NCBI GenBank assembly: GCA_030424975.1
Contig: JAUHVY010000002.1
Location: forward strand, 868,001-932,000
Source of the DNA: Alphaproteobacteria bacterium
GTDB taxonomy: Bacteria > Pseudomonadota > Alphaproteobacteria > Micavibrionales > Micavibrionaceae
Length of the DNA: 64,000 bases
Direction of reading: 5' to 3'
Made by a program: the position numbers and the translations under genes. The notes below the pieces were generated by a model. That model ran no database searches and was not told where the DNA came from. It saw only the letters and a program-made list of their open reading frames with translations. Below are positions 53,321 to 63,057 of the stretch, one piece after another; positions within the stretch are counted from its first letter, which is position 1, and each line of letters opens with the position of its first letter.

Positions 53321-54679
53321 TTAATAACGTTGAATATTAAATTTAGGGAATGTCTCATCTTGCGTTTTTTGTAATTTCGATGCATCGAAATCTGCAATCA
53401 GTTCATTGAAAATGCGATACCAGTTAATCTCCGCTTTGAGATGAAGGAAAACAGAGCCTAAACCGAGAGCGGCGCGATCCATGAATACAAACTCACGCGG
53501 GACTTGTACACCGCCGACTTCGCGTAATTTTTTATGTACTTTTTCTGCTGTTTCGCGTCCGTATATGCCATTGGTCACTTCGCCTATCGGGCGGACTTTA
53601 TCTTCCAGGATAGGGCCGTATAAGAAGTTCGCCCAAATATTGAGTGTTTCAACCTGATCTTTGCTAAGCCCTGTAAAGCCCCAGGTTTCATAAGCGTGAA
53701 CAGCGAGGTCTGTGTCGTTGTTTTGCAGGGCGTGATAGAGGTCAATGACGCCGCCGACAAACTTAACGGGGAATATGCGTACGCAGCCAAAATCAAGAAG
53801 ATTGATGGATAAATCACTGCGCACCGTATAATTTCCGAGATGCGGGTCGCCATGAATCACACCGTAATTATAGAGCGGCACATACCAGGCACGGAACATA
53901 TTGAGCGCCAATGTATTACGGGTTTCTTGATCCTTATCGACGTAATTCATGATCTTATCGCCATCTAGCCATGTGCTGGTTAGGAGACGGTCCGTTGATA
54001 ATTCGTCATGTACATGCGGAACATGCACATTAGGCTCATCACGAAGCATATAGGCATATAGTTTCGTGTATTTTGCTTCTAATGTGTAATCCAGCTCTTC
54101 GCGCAAACGCTCGGCCAATTCACCATGAATTTGCCCTGTTTTAATGGCCTTGTCATAGCTTTCGTATAACGAAAACATTAATTTCAATTGTTTTAAATCC
54201 GCGTCAATGGCGGATTGCATATCGGGGTATTGCAGTTTACATGCAAGGTTTTCACCGTCATTCGAAACCGCGCGATGAACTTGACCAAGGCTGGCTGCTG
54301 CTGATGCATTTTGTTCAAATGATTTGAATTTGCTTTGCCAATCCGCGCCAAGTTCCGTTTTCATGCGGCGGCGTACGAAATTCCAACCCATTGGTGGGGC
54401 GCTTGATTGTAGCTGTTGAAATTCGCGTGCATATTCTGCGGGGAGGGCCTCGGGGATGGTGGACAGGATTTGCCCGACTTTCATAAGGGGGCCCTTCATG
54501 TTGCCCAAAGCGCGCACGAGTTTTTCGGCATGTTCCGGGCGGTCAATATCCATACCGAAATATCGCTCCCCCGCCATTTTCATGGCTAGCCCTGCCATGG
54601 TACCTGAAACTTGGCTATAGCGTTTTACGCGTCCGCCAAGGCTACCGCCTTCTGATAAGTTTTTATCGTCCTTGCTCAT
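53321..54679 (-). CDS. ABC1/UbiB family kinase-like protein
   Basis: 452 residues of the atypical kinase group UbiB/ADCK/COQ8, which supports ubiquinone synthesis or lipid handling. Seen are the family K-x-G-Q motif (M-K-V-G-Q), the alanine-rich loop A-S-A-A-A-S-L-G-Q, the lysine strand C-K-L-Q-Y-P, and the kinase loops I-H-G-D-P-H-L-G-N and L-D-F-G. It lacks the C-terminal membrane segments of E. coli UbiB, more like the soluble alphaproteobacterial forms. Of two ATGs, 54679 has AGGA at proper spacing. Standing alone, not in a ubi operon. Confidence 0.88.
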   Translation of the reverse strand: MSKDDKNLSEGGSLGGRVKRYSQVSGTMAGLAMKMAGERYFGMDIDRPEHAEKLVRALGNMKGPLMKVGQILSTIPEALPAEYAREFQQLQSSAPPMGWNFVRRRMKTELGADWQSKFKSFEQNASAAASLGQVHRAVSNDGENLACKLQYPDMQSAIDADLKQLKLMFSLYESYDKAIKTGQIHGELAERLREELDYTLEAKYTKLYAYMLRDEPNVHVPHVHDELSTDRLLTSTWLDGDKIMNYVDKDQETRNTLALNMFRAWYVPLYNYGVIHGDPHLGNYTVRSDLSINLLDFGCVRIFPVKFVGGVIDLYHALQNNDTDLAVHAYETWGFTGLSKDQVETLNIWANFLYGPILEDKVRPIGEVTNGIYGRETAEKVHKKLREVGGVQVPREFVFMDRAALGLGSVFLHLKAEINWYRIFNELIADFDASKLQKTQDETFPKFNIQRY

Positions 54680-54838
54680 CTTCATTTCCTGTACGGTGGT
54701 GCGTCGTTTATTTGGGCTTAAGTATCTTATAGCAAAGTCATAAACAGATTTTAAGCCTTTGTCATGACTTATCGCTGGACATAAATATAAAAGTTATGAT
54801 GGAATATATTCCATTAAATCATCTCTGTGGAATATTAA

Positions 54839-55498
54839 ATGATAAAATTACGTGTATTTTTGTTTGTAGCAGCTCTCATACTTATGGTGCCGACCTCGGC
54901 ACAGGCGGGCTGGCTCGATTTTCTCTTTCCGACTGTAGATAACGGACCGAGGCCTGAAGAAACGCTACGCGCGCCGTTTGCCGATACAGATGCCGTTGTC
55001 GACAATCTCGATGCGGAAGGGGAGGCGCAGAGCGATGCGCCACTTGATGAGCGCCACCGTCCGAACAGTGTTATTGTTATGTGGGTACAACAAACTATTC
55101 CCGGTCTGCTCAGTTATGTTCCTTCAACATTTGAAGATGATTACCGTACAAAGATGGTTAATCTGACAAAGGTTGCGATTGATGAATATAATGACTTCCT
55201 AAGAGAGGCAAACTATCTGACAACGATTAAGGCCGGAAAATACGATATTTCAGGGTTTTTAATGGAGCACCCTGTTTTGCTAAATGAGGGTGCCGTAGAC
55301 GGGCGTTACCGTTGGGTTTATCAGGTGAAGTCGCAGATTACATTCAAGGAAATGGGAAAAGATGCATATTCGAAAACCAATGCGGCAGACACGTTTAGTG
55401 TTGAGTATGTGTTGACGTTCCAGATTGGGCGTGTTCCCGAAGCTGATAATGAACACAGTATTTTGATCGAGACATGGTCAGCCAAAAAGGTTAACTAG
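54839..55498 (+). CDS. Secreted DotI/IcmL-like protein of unknown function
   Basis: 219 residues. Signal peptide cleaved after A-Q-A (near 23). The mature part has a flexible acidic stretch, then a domain with V-M-W-V-Q-Q-T and W-V-Y-Q-V-K-S-Q-I-T-F, which recalls the periplasmic DotI/IcmL-type domain of secretion systems. The match is faint and no other secretion genes are present, so treat the name as a possibility only. A terminator follows at 55546-55572. Confidence 0.6.
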   Translation: MIKLRVFLFVAALILMVPTSAQAGWLDFLFPTVDNGPRPEETLRAPFADTDAVVDNLDAEGEAQSDAPLDERHRPNSVIVMWVQQTIPGLLSYVPSTFEDDYRTKMVNLTKVAIDEYNDFLREANYLTTIKAGKYDISGFLMEHPVLLNEGAVDGRYRWVYQVKSQITFKEMGKDAYSKTNAADTFSVEYVLTFQIGRVPEADNEHSILIETWSAKKVN

Positions 55499-55545
55499 TT
55501 TGAAACAGAACAAGCTTATTGGCTAAGTATACAATTTTTAAGGTG

Positions 55546-55572
55546 AGGGGCGGTTGTCGTCCCTTATTTTTT
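55546..55572 (+). terminator. Rho-independent terminator
   Basis: A 7-bp stem AGGGGCG/CGTCCCT (one G-T pair) with a five-base loop, then a T-rich run to 55572. Confidence 0.65.
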
Positions 55573-55669
55573 GCCGATTTTTGATCCTTTTAGGGTGTTC
55601 ATAACCGCGCGGATTCGCTAGAGTTATAAACAACGAATCACTCAAGTTACAGCATAAGGAGCAACCTAT

Positions 55670-55984
55670 ATGAGCGAGAATGTCGCAAGCTTTCCTGTCG
55701 CAGATTCACCATCTGCCCACGATAATGAACAACCGAAAACACAGGATGTTGGCGGCGTCGCCGGTCAGCGCTTAGCGTCTTTTATCGAACGCATTGAGCG
55801 TTTGGAAGAAGAGAAGGCCGCGCTTATGGAGGATATCAAGGAAGTATATGCAGAAGCTAAAGGCGTCGGTTTTGATGTGAAAACGATGCGCAAGCTTATT
55901 TCATTGCGTAAGATGGATACGGAAAAACGCCGCGAAGCGGATGAGCTGTTGGAGCTGTATAAGGCCGCTGTCGGGTTGGCATAA
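55670..55984 (+). CDS. gapR: GapR family (DUF2312) DNA-binding protein
   Basis: 104 residues. The last ~80 match GapR: L-A-S-F-I-E-R-I-E-R-L-E-E-E-K, then D-I-K-E-V-Y-A-E-A-K, G-F-D-V-K-T-M-R-K-L and a helical end. GapR clamps overtwisted, AT-rich DNA ahead of replication and transcription and is restricted mainly to Alphaproteobacteria, which supports the taxonomic reading. The N-terminal ~25 residues are an extra disordered part. AAGGAG precedes the ATG, and a terminator follows. Confidence 0.93.
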   Translation: MSENVASFPVADSPSAHDNEQPKTQDVGGVAGQRLASFIERIERLEEEKAALMEDIKEVYAEAKGVGFDVKTMRKLISLRKMDTEKRREADELLELYKAAVGLA

Positions 55985-56010
55985 TATTTGGTTTAGCCAA
56001 TTAAGTTTAA

Positions 56011-56038
56011 AGTCCGCGGTCGTTTGCGGGCTTTTTTG
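56011..56038 (+). terminator. Terminator of gapR
   Basis: A 7-bp stem AGTCCGC/GCGGGCT with an 8-base loop and six T. Confidence 0.75.
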
Positions 56039-56080
56039 TCCATAAAATTTATGTTTAAAAAAATAGGTAGGGGTGGAATC

Positions 56081-56764
56081 TTATTCCCTAATGCTTTTTA
56101 TAAATAAATCGGCTTTTTGTTTTTCAGAAGAAGGTAGTTGCTTCTCTAGCTTTGAAAATATTTCTAACAGTTCAGGCTCTTTTAAATATTCTAAATATAT
56201 TTTAGCCCATGCGTAGCTCTTAATATTATCCTTATAATCTTTGCTGTTAAAATAAAGCAGCGATAAATAATATTGTGAATCGAAATGTCCCTGTCTGGCC
56301 GCCATTTCATAGTATTTTATTGCAAGATGCTCATCCTGTTTTATTATTTTTTTGTATCCCTCTAAATATAGATCACCTAACAAGGATTGTGAATCTGCGT
56401 GCCCCTGATCTGCGGCCAGCTTATAATACTCAATGCTTTTAATTTCATCTTTTATAACGCCGCGTCCAAAAGCATAGATTTGCCCTATAGCATAACTTGC
56501 AGGCGCATAACCTGATTGCGAAGATTTTTGAAACCAAAATAAAGCTTTTTCTTCATCTTTGGGGACATCGAGCTTCCCAAAGGCGTGAATCTCAGCTAAC
56601 GCAAATTGTGCGTATTTATCACCTTTGGAAGCCTGGTCCTGACAGCTTTTAATTCCTTCACATACGGGATCAATAAAAGATCGGGGGTCTTTTATGCTCT
56701 CCGCACTGACATTATTTGCAAAGCAAAGCAGGGTTGTGAATATTAAAGAGGGGCGACTAAGCAT
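56081..56764 (-). CDS. Secreted Sel1-repeat protein
   Basis: 227 residues. Signal peptide cleaved after V-S-A (near 21). Four Sel1 repeats follow from about residue 45 to 185, with the usual A-L-F-W-F-Q-K-S-S-Q-S-G-Y-A-P-A, Y-Y-K-L-A-A-D-Q-G-H-A-D-S-Q and Y-Y-E-M-A-A-R-Q-G-H patterns. Such solenoids act as periplasmic adaptors or inhibitors of other proteins. No specific partner is indicated. Unlike the Sel1 protein at 17616 it has no membrane anchor. Confidence 0.85.
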   Translation of the reverse strand: MLSRPSLIFTTLLCFANNVSAESIKDPRSFIDPVCEGIKSCQDQASKGDKYAQFALAEIHAFGKLDVPKDEEKALFWFQKSSQSGYAPASYAIGQIYAFGRGVIKDEIKSIEYYKLAADQGHADSQSLLGDLYLEGYKKIIKQDEHLAIKYYEMAARQGHFDSQYYLSLLYFNSKDYKDNIKSYAWAKIYLEYLKEPELLEIFSKLEKQLPSSEKQKADLFIKSIRE

Positions 56765-56793
56765 AATTAAGTATGATGTTTTGATATTCCTTA

Positions 56794-57036
56794 TTATACC
56801 TTTGAATGTGTGCCATCACAAAAAGGGATTTTGCCGGAGTGCTTGCACTGGCATAGCCATGCCTTACCGTTTTTTTCGGCTGTAAATTTATGCGGCTCAA
56901 AGCCTGTGTCTTTGTGAGCTCCGTCACAAAATGGTTGTTTCTTTGAGTTGCCGCACGTGCAGAAAAAGTAATTTTTACCTTCGGTGAGCTCAACCACAAT
57001 CGGCTCTTTTGCTGCTATTGTTGGCGTATTGGTCAT
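56794..57036 (-). CDS. CDGSH iron-sulfur domain protein (double motif)
   Basis: 80 residues with two complete CDGSH motifs: C26-x-C28...C37-D-G-A-H41 and C62-x-C64...C73-D-G-T-H77, each able to bind a 2Fe-2S cluster with three Cys and one His. Double-motif forms resemble the mitochondrial Miner2 type and are known in bacteria; roles lie in redox or cluster transfer. The ATG at 57036 has AAAGGAC upstream. It starts 22 bases after the acs stop and is probably in the same transcript. Confidence 0.92.
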   Translation of the reverse strand: MTNTPTIAAKEPIVVELTEGKNYFFCTCGNSKKQPFCDGAHKDTGFEPHKFTAEKNGKAWLCQCKHSGKIPFCDGTHSKV

Positions 57037-57058
57037 TTTTTTGTCCTTTTTATTTTGG

Positions 57059-58993
57059 CTAATCCATCGCTTTTTTACGGGCAATCAGCTCTTCTACGAT
57101 TTCTGGGTTTGCAAGGGTGGATATATCCCCTAATGCGTCAAATTCACCGGCGCCGATTTTACGTAGGATGCGCCGCATAATTTTCCCTGAGCGCGTTTTG
57201 GGTAGGGCAGGGGTGAATAGAATTCCATCGGGTTTTGCGATCGGGCCAATCACTTCGCGAACTAAGGCGTTGATTTCATCGCGTACAGTGTCCTCGTCAT
57301 AGTTATGCCCTTCTTTCATGATGACATAGGCAAAAATGCTCTCACCCTTAATATCGTGTGGAATGCCGATGACGGCGCTTTCGGCGACATCTGTATGGTC
57401 ATCAATCGCATCTTCGATTTCCGCTGTTCCCATGCGGTGCCCAGATACGTTCAGGACGTCATCCATGCGGCCTGTGATCCAGTAATATCCGTCTTCGTCA
57501 CGGCGCGCGCCATCACCACTGAAATAATAGCCGGGGTAGTCTGCGAAATATGTTTTTTCAAAGCGTTCGGGATTGTTGTAAACGCCGCGCATTTGTCCGG
57601 GCCATGAATCTTTTATGCATAATGCACCTTCTGCGGCGCCATCTTGTTCTTTATGTTCGCTATCCAACAGGACGGGGCGCACACCCAAGAACGGGCGCGT
57701 TGCTGATCCGGGTTTTAGCGGGAAGCTGATGAGTGGTGTTAGGAGATGGCCACCTGTTTCGGTTTGCCACCACGTATCAATAATCGGGCAGCGCCCATCA
57801 CCGACCACGTTATAATACCACTCCCATGCTTCTTTATTGATGGGTTCGCCAACAGTTCCTAAAACCCGCAGAGATTTGCGGCTTGTGCTCGTGACGGGGG
57901 TGTCACCGCTAGCCAATAATGACCGAATAGCTGTCGGCGCGGTATAGAAAATACTGACTTGGTGCTTGTCCACGACCTGCCAGAAACGTGATGCATCGGG
58001 GTAGGTCGGTATGCCTTCGAATATCAATGAGATTGCGCCATTTGCAAGCGGGCCGTAGACGATGTAGGAGTGTCCCGTGATCCAGCCGACATCCGCAGTA
58101 CACCAATAGACCTCACCCGCGTGGTAATCGAAAACATATTCATGAGTCAGGCTGGTGTAAACCATATATCCACCTGTCGTGTGCATAACGCCTTTCGGTG
58201 CGCCTGTGGAGCCTGATGTATACAAAATGAAGAGGGGATCTTCGGCATTCATCGGTTCGCACGGGCACTCGGCATCTTGTGCCTCGACAATATCGTGCCA
58301 CCACACATCGTGCTTCTCATTCCAGCTCACATCTTGCCCTGTGCGCTTTAGTACAAGGACGGTGTGAACATTCGGGCAAGATTTTAGGGCGTCATCAACA
58401 TTCGCCTTTAGGGCGATTGTCTTCTCTCCGCGATACGATCCGTCGGCGGTGATAATAACATTTGATCTGCAATCAAGGATGCGGTTTTTCAAGCTCTCTG
58501 CGGAAAAGCCACCAAATACGACGGAATGAATGGCGCCGATACGCGCGCAAGCAAGCATGGCATAAACCGCTTCACTGACCATCGGCATATAAATAGTTAC
58601 ACGATCGCCTTTTTTGACGCCGCGTTCTTTCAGGGCGTTGGCAACCTTACACACCTCGTCCTTAAGCTCGCCGTAACTGATTTTTCGGGACTCTTCGGGA
58701 TTGTTACCTTCGAAAATGAGGGCCGTCGAGGTTGTTTTTTCGGGCAAGTGACGATCGACACAGTTATAACATGCATTCAAAACACCGTCCTCATACCATT
58801 TGATTGATACGGGGCTTTTGAAGCTTGTGTTCTTTATCTTGGTCGGTGGGGTGATCCAATCAATGCGCTGCGCCATTTCGCCCCAGAAGCTCTCAGGCTC
58901 GTTTATCGAGTATTCATAAAGATCATGATAGGCTTCTTCTGAAATTTTTGCACGACGTAATGTGTCATCAGATGGTTTGTAAGTGTCTGTCAT
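57059..58993 (-). CDS. acs: Acetyl-CoA synthetase
   Basis: 644 residues, the usual Acs length. It converts acetate, ATP and CoA to acetyl-CoA via acetyl-AMP. Seen are the P-loop [11 protein letters not shown], the W-W-Q-T-E-T-G-G motif, Y-F-S-G-D-G-A-R-R, and the C-terminal T-R-S-G-K-I-M-R-R whose lysine is the regulatory acetylation site. CAGGAG precedes the ATG. It allows growth on acetate and acetate scavenging. Confidence 0.97.
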   Translation of the reverse strand: MTDTYKPSDDTLRRAKISEEAYHDLYEYSINEPESFWGEMAQRIDWITPPTKIKNTSFKSPVSIKWYEDGVLNACYNCVDRHLPEKTTSTALIFEGNNPEESRKISYGELKDEVCKVANALKERGVKKGDRVTIYMPMVSEAVYAMLACARIGAIHSVVFGGFSAESLKNRILDCRSNVIITADGSYRGEKTIALKANVDDALKSCPNVHTVLVLKRTGQDVSWNEKHDVWWHDIVEAQDAECPCEPMNAEDPLFILYTSGSTGAPKGVMHTTGGYMVYTSLTHEYVFDYHAGEVYWCTADVGWITGHSYIVYGPLANGAISLIFEGIPTYPDASRFWQVVDKHQVSIFYTAPTAIRSLLASGDTPVTSTSRKSLRVLGTVGEPINKEAWEWYYNVVGDGRCPIIDTWWQTETGGHLLTPLISFPLKPGSATRPFLGVRPVLLDSEHKEQDGAAEGALCIKDSWPGQMRGVYNNPERFEKTYFADYPGYYFSGDGARRDEDGYYWITGRMDDVLNVSGHRMGTAEIEDAIDDHTDVAESAVIGIPHDIKGESIFAYVIMKEGHNYDEDTVRDEINALVREVIGPIAKPDGILFTPALPKTRSGKIMRRILRKIGAGEFDALGDISTLANPEIVEELIARKKAMD

Positions 58994-59051
58994 TGCGCAC
59001 TCCTGTGTAATTGGATAAAAAATAGGCCGATTATGAGCCTGTGTATCCTAA

Positions 59052-60065
59052 TCAGGCGTCGGCAATTTCAGTGGGGTGTTCATGCCCCACAGGACGATTC
59101 AACATGTCTTCGAGCGCATCGTCAAGCGAAAGCCCCTCATTCAAGCATTTATGCACAGCCAGCGTGATGGGCATTTCTACCTCATATTCCTGGGCGAGAG
59201 CGATGGCTGCCTTAGCGGTATGCACACCCTCAGTAACTGATGTTCCGCGGGTTCCAAGGATTTCGTCCAGTGTTTTCCCTTGACCCAATGCAAGCCCGAG
59301 AGAGAAGTTTCGTGATTTCTCCGATGAGCATGTTAACATCATATCACCAATCCCGCACTGTCCGAGAAAGGTTTCGTATTCTGCGCCCATGGCGACGCCA
59401 AGACGTGCAATCTCAGCCAGGCCACGTGTCACAAGGCTTGCACGGGCGCTTTCTCCCATGTTCAATCCGTGTGCAATACCACAGGCTATGGCGATAACAT
59501 TTTTCAATGCGCCTGCGAGTTGTGCGCCGATTAAATCATGTGTGATGTACGGGCGAAAATGCAGCGCAGTAATTGCATCTTGTACAGTTTCGCCGATTTT
59601 TGTGTCTTCGCAGGCGAGGGTCGTCGCTGCGGGTTTTCCGCGTGCGATTTCCACTGCAAAGTTTGGTCCGGTGAGGATGCAGACAGGCGTGTTCGGGAGT
59701 ACTTCTTTCACGACGTCGCTCATGAGTTTCCCGCTGGAGAGTTCGATCCCCTTGGAACATAAAACCAGGATGTGGTTTTTGCGTATGAACGGTTTCATGT
59801 CGTTTAAGATTTGGCGCATCGCCTGTGCGGGGGTGACGAGGAATATAATATCGCTCTGCATTGCGATTTCCAGCTCGCCTGTTGCCTTGATGTTATTTTT
59901 TAATGCAATGCCCGCCAAATATTTTTCATTGGCCTGTGCGGCGTTTATTTCGCTTGCGTGGTCATGTGTTCGTGACCACAGGTAAACTGTATCAGAATTT
60001 TCTGCTGCGAGTTGCGCAATGGCTGTTCCCCATGATCCTGCGCCGATAACACTTCGTGTTGTCAT
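59052..60065 (-). CDS. gpsA: NAD(P)H-dependent glycerol-3-phosphate dehydrogenase
   Basis: 337 residues. It reduces dihydroxyacetone phosphate to sn-glycerol 3-phosphate for phospholipid synthesis. The cofactor motif is V-I-G-A-G-S-W-G-T-A (residues 6-15); the catalytic-lysine region is G-A-L-K-N-V-I-A-I-A, and G-P-N-F-A-V-E-I and R-N-F-S-L-G are the family signatures. It is 19 bases after tsaD on the same strand, a pairing common in Alphaproteobacteria. Confidence 0.96.
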   Translation of the reverse strand: MTTRSVIGAGSWGTAIAQLAAENSDTVYLWSRTHDHASEINAAQANEKYLAGIALKNNIKATGELEIAMQSDIIFLVTPAQAMRQILNDMKPFIRKNHILVLCSKGIELSSGKLMSDVVKEVLPNTPVCILTGPNFAVEIARGKPAATTLACEDTKIGETVQDAITALHFRPYITHDLIGAQLAGALKNVIAIACGIAHGLNMGESARASLVTRGLAEIARLGVAMGAEYETFLGQCGIGDMMLTCSSEKSRNFSLGLALGQGKTLDEILGTRGTSVTEGVHTAKAAIALAQEYEVEMPITLAVHKCLNEGLSLDDALEDMLNRPVGHEHPTEIADA

Positions 60066-60084
60066 GTTTTCCCTGTTGTTTTTG

Positions 60085-61167
60085 TTATGCTTTTACCCCT
60101 GCACCATGACGCGGCGGGCCGTTCGGGTCAAGTGGCCAGCGCGGTCGCGCCTGAAAATCCAGAGGATCGTTTTGTCCTTCCTTCAGGCGCTCTAGTCCGG
60201 CCCATGCAATCATGGCGCCGTTATCGCCTGAAAGAGAGAGTGGCGGCGCGCAGAGCTGCATTCCGTGTTTTTCCGCTAACTGTCCGAGCGCTCCGCATAT
60301 CGTTTTGTTAGCCGATACGCCGCCACAGACCACTAATGTCGGTGTGTTTGTTTTGGTTCCGTATTCTTTTTTGAACCGTGTTATCGCGTGCCCGCATCTA
60401 TCGGCCAAAACATCGGCCATTTTGTCTTGGAAGGCATGGCTGAGTTCAATGATATCGTTTTGCCTTAAATCGCCGGCCGGCAATTTTTCAACGTGATTAC
60501 GTACTGCTGTCTTTAGTCCGGAAAACGAAAAATCGCAATTTTTTCTGCCCTTCATAGGGGTGGGGAGAGGGAAGCGAGTAACTGCGTTTTCGGGGTTTTT
60601 GCATTGATAGGCTGTTTTTTCGACTTGTGGACCGCCCGGGTATGGCAGGCCCATGAGCTTTGCGCTTTTGTCGAAGCATTCACCTGCGGCATCATCAAGT
60701 GTCGTGCCCCATCGTTTATATTTGCCGAGCTTTTCCGCAACTAAGATTTGTGTATGCCCGCCGGAGACGAGCAGCATCAAATACGGAAAGGCAACGTTAT
60801 CTGTCAGGCGCGCCGTCAGGGCGTGTCCTTCAAGGTGGTTGATTCCAAGGAATGGAATATTGTGGGATGCCGCAATGGCTTTCGCGGCCATCATGCCTAC
60901 CATAACCCCGCCGATCAGGCCTGGGCCGCATGTCGCCGCAACACCGTCAAGGTCGCTGAATGTCAGGTTGGCGTCTTTTAGGGCGGCTAAAATAACTTTG
61001 TCGATATGTTCCAGATGCGCGCGTGCGGCAATTTCAGGTACGACACCGCCAAAGACGACATGTTCATCCATTTGGCTGAGGACAACATTTGACAGGACTT
61101 CGCGCTTGTCATTAACAATCGCGGCGGCGGTTTCATCACAACTGGTTTCAATACCAAGAACAATCAT
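60085..61167 (-). CDS. tsaD: tRNA N6-threonylcarbamoyladenosine synthase subunit TsaD
   Basis: 360 residues. It transfers the threonylcarbamoyl group to A37 of ANN-decoding tRNAs. The metal-binding histidines are H111 and H115 in N-H-L-E-G-H, as in E. coli, with G-I-E-T-S-C-D-E-T at the start and S-G-G-H-T nucleotide motif near 135. It is divergent from hemC, the usual alphaproteobacterial arrangement, and leads gpsA. Confidence 0.97.
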   Translation of the reverse strand: MIVLGIETSCDETAAAIVNDKREVLSNVVLSQMDEHVVFGGVVPEIAARAHLEHIDKVILAALKDANLTFSDLDGVAATCGPGLIGGVMVGMMAAKAIAASHNIPFLGINHLEGHALTARLTDNVAFPYLMLLVSGGHTQILVAEKLGKYKRWGTTLDDAAGECFDKSAKLMGLPYPGGPQVEKTAYQCKNPENAVTRFPLPTPMKGRKNCDFSFSGLKTAVRNHVEKLPAGDLRQNDIIELSHAFQDKMADVLADRCGHAITRFKKEYGTKTNTPTLVVCGGVSANKTICGALGQLAEKHGMQLCAPPLSLSGDNGAMIAWAGLERLKEGQNDPLDFQARPRWPLDPNGPPRHGAGVKA

Positions 61168-61238
61168 GGTTTTTCGCTTTTCCCTGTGCTAGTACAATAG
61201 CGGTTAAATGTAAGCTAATAGCAATAGAGCGCAACGAT

Positions 61239-62192
61239 ATGACTGTCAAACGGGATTACGATCAGGTAGAGGAAATAACAATTGGTACGCGTGGCTCTGC
61301 TCTTGCCTTGTGGCAAGCGCATAAAGTGCGTGATGAATTGGTTAAAATAAGGCAAGGGTTGGTCGTTAATATAAAGATTATAAAGACTTCCGGCGATTGG
61401 AAGCCTGAAGACGGTGAGGTGCGTTTGGAGGCACTTGAAGGCGGTAAGGCACAATTTGCAAAAGAGATTGAGGAAGCCATGTTGGCGGGGCAAATTGATA
61501 TTGCCGTACATTCCATGAAGGATATGGAGACGGAATTGCCTGACAGTTTGGTGATCCCCTATATGTTGCCGCGCGAAGACGTTAGAGATGCATTTTTATC
61601 CGATATTGCTCAAAATATTGATGATTTGCCAGAAGGTTCTGTTGTTGGTACGGCGAGTGTGCGTAGGCAAGCATTTGTCTTGAAGCGTCGCCCTGATCTG
61701 AAAATTGTGCCGTTTCGTGGTAATGTGCAAACCCGTATCGGTAAGTTGCGCGACGGGCAAGTTGATGCAACCTTCCTTGCTTGTGCGGGGTTAAACCGGC
61801 TGGAGTTGTCGCATGAAATAAGCGCGGTCGTGCCGACTGATGTTATGTTGCCATCTGTCGGGCAGGGGGCCATTGGTATTGAGATGCGCGAAAGCGACCT
61901 TGTGAGATTGCCTTATATTAGCCAAATATCTTGTGAAGAAACAGTGCTTAAGGTCACAGCGGAGCGTGCCGCATTAAATGCGTTGGGTGGTTCATGCCAC
62001 ACGCCTGTTGGTGTTTTATCAACACTGGATAACGGTAAGATGTCATTGGTGGTTGAGGTTGTGTCACCTGATGGTGAAAATTCGTGGCGCGAGGAGCAAA
62101 GCGATGAAGTGACGTCTGTTGATGATGCGCAAAGACTGGGAAGAGCAGTTGGTAAAGCCCTTGTGGGCCATGTCCCGAAAGATATTTTATAG
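61239..62192 (+). CDS. hemC: Hydroxymethylbilane synthase (porphobilinogen deaminase)
   Basis: 317 residues. It joins four porphobilinogens into hydroxymethylbilane in haem synthesis. The start has I-G-T-R-G-S-A-L-A-L-W-Q; V-G-T-A-S-V-R-R-Q and R-G-N-V-Q-T-R are the substrate and cofactor loops; the dipyrromethane cofactor cysteine is in G-G-S-C-H-T-P-V-G. It is followed 28 bases later by hemD, with divergent tsaD upstream. Confidence 0.97.
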   Translation: MTVKRDYDQVEEITIGTRGSALALWQAHKVRDELVKIRQGLVVNIKIIKTSGDWKPEDGEVRLEALEGGKAQFAKEIEEAMLAGQIDIAVHSMKDMETELPDSLVIPYMLPREDVRDAFLSDIAQNIDDLPEGSVVGTASVRRQAFVLKRRPDLKIVPFRGNVQTRIGKLRDGQVDATFLACAGLNRLELSHEISAVVPTDVMLPSVGQGAIGIEMRESDLVRLPYISQISCEETVLKVTAERAALNALGGSCHTPVGVLSTLDNGKMSLVVEVVSPDGENSWREEQSDEVTSVDDAQRLGRAVGKALVGHVPKDIL

Positions 62193-62220
62193 CAATAACA
62201 TAACCGATGTTGACCATTAA

Positions 62221-62949
62221 ATGAGCGTTTTTATCAACATAAGAGAGCGAGATGGGGCAAAACGTTTAACGGATGCTTTGCTATCGACCGAATATGTGAA
62301 ACATGATGACATTATATATTCCCCTGTGATGTCAATCGTTGCTTTTCCTGTTGATATTGATTGGGCGCAATATAATGCTGTGCTTCTGACTAGTCGTCAT
62401 GCTGTGGCGGCTTTGGATAATGTGCATGCAGGGCGTGTAAATGTTTTTTGCGTCGGTCAGGCCACGAAGGATGAATTGGTCAGGCAGGGATATAATAATA
62501 TTATTTATACAGCCAAGGATGTCGAAGAATTGATCCGTTTCCTAAGGAGCTATGAAGGTGCCGAACAACTACGTTTTTGCTATTTACGGGCAAAAGACGT
62601 CAGCGTGGATTTAGCCAAAACATGTGATTTGTCGATTGATGAATACATTTGTTATGAAGCAAAGGCTGTTGATAGCTTGAGTGATGCTGCGCGTTTATTG
62701 CTGAGTGAAAAAAGTGATGATGTCGGCGACATATATGTTCCGTTTTATTCAAGACGTTCCGTTGATCTGTTTTATAAGCAGCTCTTGGCGGCGAATATCG
62801 CGGGGAGCGCAAACTTTATTACACCTTTGTGCATTAGTGATAGCGTGCTAGAATATGCTCAAACAATTTTTAGGTTAAAAGGTAAGGCGGCGGCCTCGCC
62901 TGATATGAACGGTATGCTGGATATTTGCATATCTGTTGTCACAGTGTGA
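62221..62949 (+). CDS. hemD: Uroporphyrinogen-III synthase
   Basis: 242 residues with the weakly conserved HemD pattern: an early R-E-R/A-L-T segment, V-L-L-T-S-R-H-A-V near residue 58, V-G-Q-A-T-K near 80, and a two-lobed alpha/beta layout. HemD sequences diverge strongly, so position directly after hemC is the main support. It closes hydroxymethylbilane to uroporphyrinogen III. The mitofilin-like gene follows after about 100 bases. Confidence 0.85.
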   Translation: MSVFINIRERDGAKRLTDALLSTEYVKHDDIIYSPVMSIVAFPVDIDWAQYNAVLLTSRHAVAALDNVHAGRVNVFCVGQATKDELVRQGYNNIIYTAKDVEELIRFLRSYEGAEQLRFCYLRAKDVSVDLAKTCDLSIDEYICYEAKAVDSLSDAARLLLSEKSDDVGDIYVPFYSRRSVDLFYKQLLAANIAGSANFITPLCISDSVLEYAQTIFRLKGKAAASPDMNGMLDICISVVTV

Positions 62950-63057
62950 CCCGTTCGCCCGGAGTGGGGATAGGATGAATATTCCCTGTGAATGTTTTTG
63001 TGTGCATGAATGCACCTATGATATGAGTATAATAATAAACATAAAGAGGTAAGTGTT

